Shown here in pieces: positions 1 to 13,200 of a DNA stretch of 64,000 bases. The DNA comes from Anadara kagoshimensis. Its lineage: Eukaryota > Mollusca > Bivalvia > Arcoida > Arcidae. The notes below the pieces were generated by a model, which ran no database searches, was not told the DNA's origin, and was given only the letters and a program-made list of their open reading frames with translations. How positions within the stretch are numbered: the stretch's first letter is position 1; each line of letters begins with the position of its first letter. A program made the translations under genes and the position numbers. The stretch is from contig CM037865.1 of assembly GCA_021292105.1 (NCBI GenBank), forward strand, positions 69,864,356-69,928,355, in the 5' to 3' direction.

Positions 1-3000
1 AAGTGAAGTCACTTAAATGACAGGATTGAAATTTCAAACTTTTTTAATTTGAAATTTGAAGAAAATTGTGAATTTAAAGAAAACTGTCGAACATCATACA
101 ATAACACCTAACTTATGACACATTTCAGAATAATCCCCTCGCCTTGGAAGAAGTTCATTAAGTGTTTGGATATCAAATGTTATCTTAATAGTGAATTAAA
201 TTGTAAAGAAAAGTCAACAATATTTGTCACTAAATGAACTTTTTGTCAGAATTTCCCATATTTTTTTCTATATATATATATATAAATATGAAATTATGTT
301 TCTTCAAGTTAACTCAGTAATTGGTAAATTTACTTTAATAGTTATTTTGTTTTAAATCACATTTTTAATAGTGCTGTTCAAAACTTTTTTGACAACAGGT
401 ATAAGTGCAAACTTTGACATCATATTGTAGCTAAAAGATTATGATGTATTAATAAGATGCATGTTTTATTCAGCTTCAATTTATTTTAAAATCCTTTCTT
501 TATTTTGATTTTTAAAATTGTTCTACTTTCACTAGATGTATTTAAATATGCCTTTTCAAAATGAATACTATTCTGAAACTTGCTATAATGTGTAATTGCA
601 TTATGAATAAATATCACAAATGCCAAAAATTCCAATTCTATTAAATTTTAAAAAGTTCTGTAAACTAAACACTATTACAAAACAGTTATATGTACCATAT
701 GGTGAGTCACCAGATAAACAAAATGTTATTAATTGACTGTCAGTTAGTTATAAATCCATGAAATGGATGTGGGATCTCTTAATTAAACATTGTCAGCAAT
801 GTTCCAATAACAGCCAGTCAAAGATTGGTAACCTTTGGGAAGGATTGGGTGCTTTTTCAATAGTCTCTTTTGTAAAATTAACTCTGGAGTAACATGTAAT
901 TATGCCACAAAAGTTTGAAATCATCGAGACATCAACTAATTGAAAATTTTGATTTTTTTTTCAAGCTGCTGTCAATTAAAACAGTAAAAACATGAACTGT
1001 CAGTATATTCTGGTGTGGAATTGAAAGCCACATACCGGTATGTGTGTTACCCATTGTTGTTTTAGTTTTCACAATACTGTAGTATTCAATATGTAGCTGA
1101 CTGAAATCCATCACTTTGTTGAAATCACTGGTTCTAAAATATGTTTTATAACGGAAAGTTCAAGACCTTTCGCTTTACTTTTGGCACGTCCCACAAAAAA
1201 GTTTTGAAAGTCCAATATCAACATAAAAGGCCATAATATTATCATAAAGAAAAAGCAGAATTATCCTGAAAAATGCAGGTCAATTGGACTTTTACAATTT
1301 AAATATCAAGTGTCTCGATGTAAAAACAAAAGTTCCTGGACCTCAGACCTGGGGAATTTAAATCCCTGTGGAACTCACACCGAATTTTTTAAATACTTCT
1401 AATTAGTAGAAACTGTAGAGAAATTTCTCAGCATATTTTACAAGACTTTCAATGCTCCAGATTGACAACAAAAATATTATAAGCTACTAGTATTTTGGAT
1501 CACAAATGTACATAAATCTCAAGTCAATATGATCAATCTAAGTCCAAACATTTAATGTTTTTGTTTCAATATTAAACTTTCAATAAATGTATTAATATTT
1601 ATTCATCAATCAAAAAAGTACTATAGTAATTTTTAAGTTCCCAAATATAAATTACTTGGACTTTTTGGTTGTAAATTAAGTCTGACTGTTGTCTTTCAAA
1701 AGTACCTAGAGTCAAAGTATATTGGATACAGAACTTTGATAACTGATTACTAAACTCCAAGAATTTGATGAATGTAAACAATGTCTTATTTAATATTCAT
1801 TCCTCTTGTTGGGCTTATTGAATATTGCCACTTAAAATTCATGTTTTAGGTACAAATTTCTTAATGAATATATATTGTTATTTCAAACAGTAATAGAACA
1901 ATTCATTTATCTTGATGCTAATATGTACATTTGATAGATGCAAACAAGGCCTTATTTCGTTTTTTGTTTGTTTCCTCTTTTTAGGCTAATTCAATATTGC
2001 CACATAAAATTCATGTTTCAGGTACAAATTTCTTAATGAATGAATATAAATTATTATTCCAGTCTATTCCTAACAGTAATAGGACATTTCATTATGCTAT
2101 TGCAATTATCTTGATCCTAATATTATGTACATTTTGTCTGTCATAAATAGTGAATTACAAAAATAATTATGAAAACAAAAACAATCTGTTAATATTAGCA
2201 AAAATATTCTCAACTATCTAAAAAGGTAACAAAATAAAAAACAATGAAAAGCAAAAACAATCAGTAAAACATATGATTTCAGGACAGATCTTGAAACAAG
2301 AGTTTTTTGTAATCTCGTGCACACTAAATTTCTAATAACAAAATGCTCTATCTTTTTACTTTTTAAATATGTATTTCAGTGAGATTTTGTATCCCAACCA
2401 CACAATTTTTTTATAATTTCTACACACCCTTATAGGGACATTTCTAAAATCAGCAAGTGAAAAGGAAAGTTAACTTCAAAATTTTGAAACCCCCGATTCT
2501 AAATTAATCTGACAAATGTTTGGATAAAATTAGAGATAATTGTAAGGAAAATTTAACTATAAATATAAATGCATGCTACAGTGCTATATAACATGCTTCT
2601 TTAATATATATATGTAAAGATGCTGATTACAAAGTAAGTCATTCCAAAGTTGTTTTTTTTTGTCATATACAGTATTTTTTCAGACAATACATTTTCCCTA
2701 GAATTAGGTATCCCCTAGAGATGTTTTAACTGATGTAATGAGGAAAAAGAATTGGGATGGATTTATTTCATCAGAATTTGTACAATTTAATGGTAGAGGC
2801 AGCTTAAAATCAAGCACATGAATATTAACTAAGTCACTGATTGATTTTTAAAAATTTTGACAAAATATGTACATGACTTTTGCCATGTGCATGTATTCAT
2901 GAACCAATATATGTTATTCAGCTGTGAACTTTTTACTGAAATGATATAAACTTTTTTTTCAGATGTAGACTACCGGTAGTACTTTAACAATAATGAATAT

Positions 3001-3967
3001 TTATATCAAACAACTTTCAAAATGTCATGTATTTATATTGAATAATGATGTCATCATTTTAAACCTAAATCAAAGATGGATTCCTATAAAAATAGCAAAT
3101 CAGCAAATAATCCTCTTAAACATCAGTGTCTTAATACAGAACCTTTTTGCATTGATTATAATATTAAATAATAAATCAAAACTAAATTATTATGAAGGAT
3201 ATTGCGAAAGTTTGGCACCACTTTCTGGTCCAATGACAAGGCAGTATTGTTTTGGTCCCAGGACAAAATGAAAAGCCCTGATGAGTAGTATAGTAATGTT
3301 GCTTTAAATCTTTCACTTCATTCTAGGATGGTCAAGGAAACCTGGGTACCAGGAGAAAATCACTGGCCTGAATCAGAGTAAACTGACAAACTCTTGTACT
3401 AGGATCTGCCCAAGTGGCAGTGAAAGATGTTCTGATCCCTCTGCTGACAAGTATGACCAATTGGCCACTGAGACCATTACAACTCAAATGAAATTACTAA
3501 ATATAAAAGAGAATTTGTAATAGAAAACAGCTTTAATTAATTTGAACACAAGACCTAAGTAAAGCATTAAGATGTTTAAATCATCTTTATCAAATGTTTG
3601 ACATGTTTGTGCATTTGGTATGTGTATATGTGTGTGTGGTGTAATGTGATGGGAAAGATAAAGTGAAGAACATATTTATACCACAGACCAAATATTTATA
3701 TGTGCAAATATTATATGTACCGGTAGATGCTAAGGGTCTATTGTACTGTTTCTAGCTATATAATGCACATGGATTATGCAATTAATATTTCAAAATAACA
3801 GACTAGATGAACAGCTCCAATAAAACCACTGATAGGAAGCTTACTTTGATTATGTAATTATTTGTACAATTCTGATCTTATCATTTTTAAGAACCCTTTT
3901 CTTTCTCTGTTCTGAAAAGTCACCTACTGAATCTCAATTATAAAATTGAAAATTGTTTGAAAAAAAA
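1..3967. other. AT-rich presumed intron of TMEM135, no gene seen
   Basis: No coding exon for the next TMEM135 segment was found on the minus strand. It contains a diverged tandem duplication (1797-2120) and a short (TA)n run at about 271-284. Confidence 0.5.
1797..2120. repeat. Diverged tandem duplication (~170 bp)
   Basis: Both halves share AATATTGCCACWTAAAATTC, CATGTTTYAGGTACAAATTT and CTTAATGAAT in order (about 1822 and 1993). Confidence 0.75.
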
Positions 3968-4105
3968 TCTGATTGGCTTTTTTATTGAAATGACAAGTAA
4001 ATAATTTGATTGGCTGATTTTTAGAAATGACATGTAAACATAGATTTAATTGGCTCATCTATGGAGATGACATGTAAACAAAGATTTGATTGGCTCAAAC
4101 CTGGA
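3968..4105. repeat. Degenerate ~45-bp tandem repeat beside exon 3b
   Basis: Three units with GATTGGCT or AATTGGCT followed by a GAAATGACATGTAAACA-like block, about 40-180 bp past the exon 3b donor. Confidence 0.65.
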
Positions 4106-4144
4106 CTGGCTAGTTGACAGAGATGTGATATAATTGGTCAATAC

Positions 4145-4237
4145 CTGGACTTCCTTTCAACAAGTATAGCACAATAGGAGGCCATAGCTGCAGGCAGGAA
4201 AGCAGTAGAGATGTAAAATAAATGTCCCAGTAGCTTC
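4145..4237 (-). CDS. TMEM135: TMEM135 exon 3b (canonical-looking exon 3)
   Basis: A 93-bp exon with acceptor ctacaccag|G, preceded by a T-rich tract, and donor GTCCAG|gtattg. In the exon 2 phase it encodes an Arg, then KLLGHLFYISTAFLPAAMA, and ends SYCAILVERKSR. This closely follows the vertebrate RKILG...ALPASYVAILIERKSR, so it is the better match to the ancestral exon. It is a hydrophobic, probably membrane-spanning segment ending in a basic loop. Both 3a and 3b leave AG of a split Arg codon, so either (or both) keeps the frame into exon 4, which lies outside the window. A degenerate ~45-bp repeat containing TGATTGGCT lies just inside the following intron (3968-4105). Confidence 0.9.
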
Positions 4238-7200
4238 CTGGTGTAGGTAGATTTGAAAGAAAAAAAAAAGACAAAAATAAATGAAAGGATTTGTTAAAAT
4301 TTGTAAATGGTTTAAAAATAAGTGGTTATATAAAGGGTTTAAGCTATTCCATTTGGAGACATTGTTGCAAACCTGCTCTATAAAAATTAAAATCACTAAA
4401 ACCATCTGTTTAATACAAAACATAAAATGTTTTTGGAATAAGTTATGATGTCATGTATTTTTTGCAGAGTAAAAATCAAGTTATGAATGAGTACAGAATT
4501 TTCATTTTAATAGATATGTGTTCCAAACGATAAAAAAGAAAAAAAGAGAAAAGAAGAAATAAATTCCAAATTTATCCTGACTTCAGAAGCATTTCCCTTT
4601 AACTTGTGTCAAAATAAATTTTCAAATTTTAAGATAAAACTGGAGATTTTATAAATAAGTACATATTTTTCATTTCAAGTGGATGTGATTTTGGTGTTTA
4701 TATTGCAGATTTACAACAATCTCTCCCTGCCTGCCTGTGTTACATCAAGTTAATATAGCTATACCAAACTTAATCAAGATTGACACAAAGATATGTCACT
4801 GTGGGAACACCCATATGCTTTATCTGGCGCCAAATACAGCAACACTTCCTCCAAAAATATTCTATCTCTGCCAAATTTCTTGTACAACTGGTCATTATAA
4901 AGAGAAGAAGGAAAATCTAACTTATGTACTTTATGTTCATTGTTCTCTAATCAGCCTGTATCCAAGACGACTGATGAAAACAATAAATTTATTTTGGTAT
5001 AAGCATATTTCCCATGAATCTTTGATCAGTTTGGTAGCCATACTTCTCGTTGTGACAGTAATGGACGAGTGCGTAACATAAACACTTCTATGTAAAGAAC
5101 TGATTTTAATGGCTACAACGTAATACCTGTCTTTTCTCTCTACACTCAGTGCCAAAGCACATGCTGGAATTCCACAAAGCATGGCGTTAAGATAAAAATA
5201 AAACCCTGTTATCTTTCTGAAAGACAAAACAAATAATATGTCCATCTATAAATGTTTTATATCTGGAGAAAAACAGTTATATATGTGTAACATCATCGTC
5301 TCTACAACAAAAATCTACATGTGAATAAAAAGGTTTACAAATATTGAATTCAATAATGGTTACCAATATATACATATACAAAATAAATTATAAAACAAAA
5401 AATAAATGCAGTAATGTCTGCCCTAGCTCCCTTTCACATGTGACATGCCATGAATTAAGTTCTTAACTGGCTTTCACATTTTGACATTATCAGATCCTAT
5501 AGATGCCCAAAACTAAATGATAGAAATTAAGGGATAATACTTAAATCAAAAGCTGAATAGCACCAAATGACAAAATAGTAAGTATTAGGGTGATACTTGA
5601 ACCTCTGGATCCCAAACTGATTCTGCACTAATCAGTGCAATGAAACATATTAGGATGATGCTTGAAACCCCGATTGAATGTCCAATATTGTGCTTATGCT
5701 AATATATTTAAACTATAATGTATGTTGTTCATTTCATTTAGAACTTGAAAACTTTACCAACAGAAAAATCTGCCTATAAAGGCCACACAAATAACAATTT
5801 AAATTATCTTTATGAGCAGGTTATCTTTGTTATATACAGTTTAAATAATACAGAAAAGAAGAAATGGGATACAAATTTCATTCCCTTTAAAAATTAAGTG
5901 GTCAAACAGGCAGGTTTTACTGATTTAAAAAACAAAGCAGATTTAAAACTTCCATTCCTCCATTATTATATCATTTAGTTCACAAATTTAACTAAATTTG
6001 TTGATTTTCAAAGATTTTGCTTTTCAATTTTGACCTATGCGTGTTCAATTTGTTTTACATAAAACATAGGTAAAAACTTATGTTTTGACAAATTCTGCCT
6101 TCTAAACAAGACACTACAAGAATTTAATTTTCCATGTAAGTATTTAAATTATTTCTAATTTTAACATGTTACCAACAAATTATTTTTCCTCCTCAGCATT
6201 TCAATGTTCCAATTATTTGAAATACCTGGTATGACTAGCATGGTAAAACCTTGATTCATTGCCATTATTTGTTCTGCCAAACTTTGGCATTATAAAGTAA
6301 GAGAGTTTATAATGAAAATTATAAATAAAATAGATTTTTGGACTTGAAAATACTATGGTGATAAGTAAGATTACAAAGCTATTAAGGGGCATTATAATGA
6401 AGTTTTACTGTAAATGGAAAGATATATATTAGAGAAACATCTTTGAAATATGCATGAACTGTGTATAATTTTTTGAAAATATAATACTATAATAAATGAA
6501 GAACTATTGATTTGATAAAAAGAAATTTTTTTTATCTGAATGATTTTATAAAAATAATGGTAAAACTTTTTTTTTTTGCCTCATCTGAAAGAGTTGAGTA
6601 ATGGTGTTTAACGACCCAGTCAAAAATTTCACTTATATTGAAATGTCACCAGCTATAGGCGAAAGTCAGAAATCCTTTTGCATGTGCATTCTTATCTGAA
6701 ATGGTAACATAGAGCAGTCATTTTGGTTGTCATTATCATGGGTGTTGTTGCCATGCCAACATGGATGCAATTATTTTGCTTACAGCTTTTTTAAACTTTT
6801 TTCTACCAAAGTAAAAGCAAAACTTAACATATGAATTTATCATGGAACACATATTACAGACATTGGCACAGCTACAAATTGGAGGCTAGACGTCTTTAAC
6901 TTTTGGATCACAACACCTTTTAACAATGTGTTTCTGGTGAGACTTTTATTGGCCACTATCTTAAGAATTTTTTGGTCTTTCCTCTTAATGAATTTTAGCG
7001 ACAATTTGTTTTAAGTAACAAATATACACAAGTTGAAAGTTTGAAAAATTGAGGAATATTGAAAATTTGGTTAAAATAAAATACAGTAAATACAAGCAAA
7101 ATTTTAAAAGAGAAATCCTACTTGGTCATTGAGTGCTGGTAATGGCTTTACAATAAAAATGGAAAATACATGACTTGTACACATTTCCAGTTTTTAATTT

Positions 7201-10200
7201 TATTCAGAAGTTTAGGAAGTACTAACAATAAACATGCAGTACTGGTAACATAATTTTATTTTGTGAAAACAATATAATTTTAATGATAAAAACATTTGCA
7301 GCGATTGTGATTTTGACACTTATTCTTTTATGTTCACTAACTATCATATTCCACACAATGCTGGTATCTTATCATACAACAATTCACACTTCAATGCAAT
7401 CTGTGGTTTCTATTTCTCTCATGGGTAATTCTCAGATTCTGATAAAAAGTCTGATAGTAACTCTAAAAACCAAAATCAAGATAATTTTCCTCAAAAGTGT
7501 CACATTTTGAAATTTGACAAGTTCTCTGTCAATTAAAAAGTGCAAGAAAAAAGTAAAATTGCATCCTGAGAATTCATAAACACTTTTTAGAATTTTCTGT
7601 ACATGAAATTTTTTATAAAAGAATGGAAAAGTGTGAATAATTCATTAAGTGTTGGCCAAACACATAGTATTTATCAGGATAAAATTATTAAAATTCTTAA
7701 TTTCTGTTTGACCATATGTTCAGAGATAAAAATTCATTAAGAAACACGAAAAAACTATGAGATAAGTCAATGCATGACCAACTGCATTGTCTAATTTGCC
7801 TTGATTTAGAAATGTCACAAGATCAAATGGTTCAATGCTCAAAGAGAATAAAAAAAAATATCTACTAACAAAATTTTCAACAATATTAATAACAATATTC
7901 AATCATAAAATCAGTTTTGGAAAAAAATAAATAAATAAAATTATAATTAAAAAATATTCAGGCTTTTTTTCAATTTTATTAATTCCTTCAATTTTAAAAA
8001 AGCTATTTTCAATTTCTTTTAATTCATTAAACCTTTAACATTTTTTTTTTGTAATTCATTAGTGCTGTGATTTTTTTCTATCAGAGCTAGATATAGAAAA
8101 CACTTACATCAAACATACAGTGGTTTTGTTTATTAGGAATTTTTAAACTGTTATTTTCCTAATCCTAGACAAAATGAAAATGGACATCAAAAGAAAAAAA
8201 ATCTGATGAAAGAAAAATAGCTAATTACTGCAGTAAGATCATCCTACATCAAACCTAGCTTCAAGCCAAACATTATTTCAGCGACGGAATCTCTCTCCGC
8301 CACCACATATCGGCAGTCTGACTTCTGATATTACTATGCGTAGCAATTAGTGGAGAGCTCCGTATGATGATGGTAATCATCAATACATGACAATACATAT
8401 ATATATGTGGGCCTAAAGCTATGTAGACAATATTTTATATCTTATAGAATCAGCTTTTATAATCCACGATCACCTCCTCTGCTAATTACTGTTAGTTTTG
8501 TTTGAAAATCTATTTATCAGATTACTATTAATATAAAATGTAAAAACAAAAATTTGCTCAGAGGCAATGTTCCTAAGTTGGCATCATCACAACACACAAT
8601 GATTAAACACTAATACAGGTGATTTCTATCTTGGGAGAGAAAAAAAATCACCAGAGGAGGATTCCAAAAGCTAGCTGTAAATTAAAGTGATCAGATATTG
8701 AAAACTTTATTTTCCTATAATTGTTACGGCTGACATTTTTCAATTGATTATAAAAAATTTTTTGATAAAAGGATGAAATTTATTTTGACTTATGGCTTGC
8801 TGCAAGCAGTTTTCTCACCAAAGCAGCAAAAAGCTCATTAAAATAATGATAACAACTATATTATATTTTTATAACCAAGTGAAAACAAAATGTTCTTATT
8901 TTAATTTACGTGTTTTACATATTTATCTAATACTTAAACATTATCAACAGTGTTAACACATTAATATGATAATTCCAAATTGCTTTGTCTTGTATTGCTA
9001 ATTTGAGGTTAATTTTTAGTTTTCAATAATTTAAGAATTGCCAATATAACGAATTAAAGCTATAAAATTATAATTTCAATTACAATCTAAAGTTCTAATA
9101 TTTTTCTCAGAATAAGATTGTTTTTCAGATATGCATATTAATTTTAACAATTTAATTTTTTTGTGAAATACAACATAGACATTTAGTAATCAAGAACTTG
9201 AATGATCTGGATGTCAAAATCCATTTTGTGGAAAACTAAAAAAAAGGAAATATATTATTGACAATTCAAATTTTCTCAAATAATGAAAATGAGGAATCTT
9301 AACATGTATCAGATAAGAAAGTAAAATTTTGATAATTCAATAAGTCACTATATTTATTCTATCATTTCCGTTACAAACATTTCTGCATCATACAAATAAT
9401 TCATGATTCAATTCCATGATAAAATTATTTTCCTTAAAACTGAATAATAAAAAAATAAAATGATAATTGTATGAATTAAACTGTATTTCTATGAAAATAT
9501 ATTTATAAGATTATCAATGAATAAAACAGAACTAAATCAAACAAAATAAAAATGTATTTACCAGTACTTCAAATCAAAGAAAGCAAGAGAAAGAGATCTT
9601 GATTATATTTCTTACATTTTATCATTCAATTATATATCATTTCATTTAATTATATATCATTTAATTAAATTATGCATTTTTTAATTTTAAATTAAAATTT
9701 TACTAATATTTTAATACAATAAGAAAATGTTAATTGAAAAATTAAGAACAATTAATTTGAATTAAACGAAATTCAACATTCAAAATCCTAAAGATGAACT
9801 TAAAATGTAGTACATGTACTTAGAATCTAACTCATGCACAAGTAATATCTCTATTTTTAATTTTTTAATTTCCAAATCATTAAATGGATAGTGTTTTCAA
9901 GCTTAAATCCAAAATGCTGTGACATTTTCATTATGAAAAATAATTTTTCATTACAAAACTACAAATTTCCAAATGCTTTCAGAGAAAAGTATTTAAACAT
10001 TTATATTACTTAAGTTATAAAACATTTACATTATGAATAAATACATGTAATATTGCATACTAAACCCACAATTTAGCCCACCTCTAATTATTGAAAATCA
10101 GAAATTTTGGCATCAGTTAATTTTCATAAGAATCATATTTTAAATTATTCACATATGTCCATTTTTGCATTCTTATTTGATGGTCAGTCAGTGCAAAATG

Positions 10201-13200
10201 GAAATGAACTGTAACAAGGTAAAATATTGTGAAAATTGTATTTTAAAACCTTTTTTTTCTCTCAAGAATTTAGTGAAAAATAAAAGGAATGCAAAAATTG
10301 TCCAATAGTCACTTCATTCATTTTATTTTTGCAATTCCCAAATACATGTATTCAAATGTAATAAGGTAAAACCTTACAATGCCTCTTGATAATTTCGTAA
10401 CCTTACTTTTGAAGTCTGAAAGTCTATATTTTATAACTTTATAGGTATCTCTCCATTAATCACCCTATACAATGCCAAAATAAAATGCAGTTTAACACTT
10501 TCATTGTGTATGCATTTATGATATGTTAAATTAAAAGTAGTGAATAATTTGCAACTTGCCATTAAAGTTAAATGATGTATTACATAAGAGTTTTGCAAAA
10601 TATAAAATAATAAATAACAATAATTAACAAGAGGCCCGTGGGCCTTATACGCTCACCTGATAACTAATGGCTAGCTGATAGATTTAAAGAAAACATAAAT
10701 ACTAAACCCCAATGAATTTTTTCTTTATATCAAAATGATCATTGCATCAATACCTACAACATTCTAATATACATGCCTATACAAAACTTTTATAGTTTTC
10801 AAGATAATTAACCATTTCAGTATTGTTTTCGCATCTGTGACCTTGACCTTTGAACCCATGACCTTTTTCTATACGTCAAAATGATCATTGTATCAATACC
10901 TACAACATTCTAATATACATGCCTATACAAAAAGTTTATAGTTTTCGAGATAATTAACTATTTCGGTATTGATTCTCATCTGTGACCTTGACCTTTGAAC
11001 CCATGACCTTTTTCTATACATCAAAATGATTGTTGTATCAATACCTACAACATTCTAATATACATGCCTATACAAAAAGTTTATAGTTTTCGAGATAATT
11101 AACCATTTCGGTATTGTCTCGCATCTGTGACCTTGACCTTTGAACCCATGACCTTTTTCTATACATCAAACAGGGCTTCGATTATTCACTCGTCCACTCG
11201 TCCTGACGAGTGAAATATGTACTGGGACGAGTGAAGTTGTTATTGCACTCGTCACGGTGCCGAGTTAAATTTATCAGACATATACATCATGGGCTTATTA
11301 CAATTAATAAACAACAGACAATTTAGTGTAGGTCGGGAAAATCGTGTATAAGGAGGTCAATTTTAACGATCCGGGTCCCATTGTAAAAAAATCTTGCCGT
11401 TCTGTTACAAGCGTGAATCAACAAAATCATTTGAACGTTTGCATCATATGTGAAAACCGTTTCGCATTCGGAAGTCACTTAGCGTAACGTAAAATCCAAC
11501 CGATGTTCCGAGTGTTTATAAATGTCTGTAAAACATGTCAAAGAAGCGTAAACAAGCTGTTTTGTTTGACTTTGAGTTTCTAAAGTCAAAGAAAGAAACC
11601 GATAAAGAAGAAAACACCGATCAGACTCCCGTTGATCCTGACGATGACCACGAACAAGTTGCAGGTGGAAGTATGTCTAAACCCGCTTCAAAACGAAAGT
11701 TGCCGGCAACTGAAAGCAAAAAGTCCGAAGTTCATGATAAGCCTAAAAAGAAAGTCAGAAAATTTAATCCTGAATGGAAAAAGAAATTCCCTTGGGTAGA
11801 TTATGATGAGAATAGTGACACAATGTTTTGTTTATACTGTCGTAAATACCCACTAATTGCGGACCAAAAATCAACATTATTTATTGGTACAGGCTCTGGC
11901 GGTAATTTCAGAGAAGAAAGTCTCGTTTTTCATAGAAAGTCAGCGAAACACATGGCATGTGAAGGCAAATGGAATGTTGAAAATAAAATAACGGCCCCTC
12001 TTGATAAATTATTAGTAGAAATGTCTAAAAATTTAGATGAAACCGCAAAACGTAGGACATCTGCACTGTTTAATACTGCATTTTATATAGCCAAAGAAAA
12101 TGTGTCTTTTTCTAAATTTAAAAATCTCTGTCATTTACAAGTTAAAAATGGAGTTGATCTTGGGACAATGTACCAAAATGTTGATGGTTGTATAAATATG
12201 ATTAAATCTATTGCCACTACAGAAAAATCCAAAGTTTCCAATGATTTGGTTAATAAGGCTAGGTTCATTTCTGTGTTAGCAGATGGTTCTACTGATTCAG
12301 CTGTTATTGAGCAAGAAACTGTATATGTTCGTTTTGTTGGAGAGGATGGCCTACCTAAGACACAGTTTGTTGATATTGTTCCTCTTTCTTCTGCAAATTC
12401 TGATGGTGTTTTAAAAGGTATAGATACAGGTTTAGAGAATGTTGGTTTGACTAGGGAAAAAGTTGATTCTAAAATTGTTGGGTGTAATTTTGATGGAGCT
12501 TCAGTAATGATGGGAAGTAAAAGCGGTGTAAGTAGTAAAATAAAGGAAAGGTTAGGTAGAGGTTTAATCATAATACACTGCGTTGCTCATAATTTAGAGT
12601 TAGCAGTTCTCGATGCTGTTAAGGGGATTTCTTATTTGTCCACTTTTCAATCTACTGTTCAGCAGGTGTATAAGTTTTATTATTATTCCCCAAAACGCAG
12701 AAGGGAACTTGTTGAAATAGCATCAGTTCTTGAAGAAGCTAGTATCACACAGACAGGGTTACAAAAGACAAGATGGGTTGCTAGTCGACATAGAGCTTTG
12801 GTTGCACTAGAAAAAAGTTTTCCGACTGTTGTTTATCATTTTAATCATTCTGCTAGTATTGGGAAAGGTGAAGATCGGGCAAAAGCTAAGGGCATTGTAA
12901 AGGAATTGTGTTCTGAAAGATTTGTTCGGTTCCTCCACTTTATGATTGATGTTACCAAAGTTTTATCTGATATTAGTAAACAGTTCCAAAATGACCATTT
13001 GTTTATAAGTGATGTGTCTGTTAAACTTGAGGTTTGTTTGCTAAAGCTTTTGGAATTGAAAGATGGTAATGGAGAATTTACCACAAAATTAACATCCAAT
13101 CTGTGCAATTCAGAACTTATGTGTGGCAAAACTAACTCACAGAAAGTGAAAATTACGAAATCAACCATGCACTTTGACACTTTGTTCAATAGTTTTATTG

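Larger units (their letters stand above)
5217..10628. other. Intron 2 of TMEM135, distal part; no gene seen
   Basis: AT-rich sequence. It contains a SINE fragment (6588-6690) and one arm of an inverted dispersed repeat pair (6281-6413 and 10363-10490). A GC-richer patch at 8280-8390 has no open frame across it. Confidence 0.5.

Noticed and set aside
4737..5081. 114-codon plus-strand frame between the two TMEM135 exon 3 copies
   Set aside because: No recognisable protein, and composition like intronic sequence. It lies between exons 3a and 3b on the opposite strand.
8280..8390. GC-richer segment with an acceptor-like TTTCAG and a donor-like GGTAAT
   Set aside because: All three plus-strand frames contain stops before the donor.
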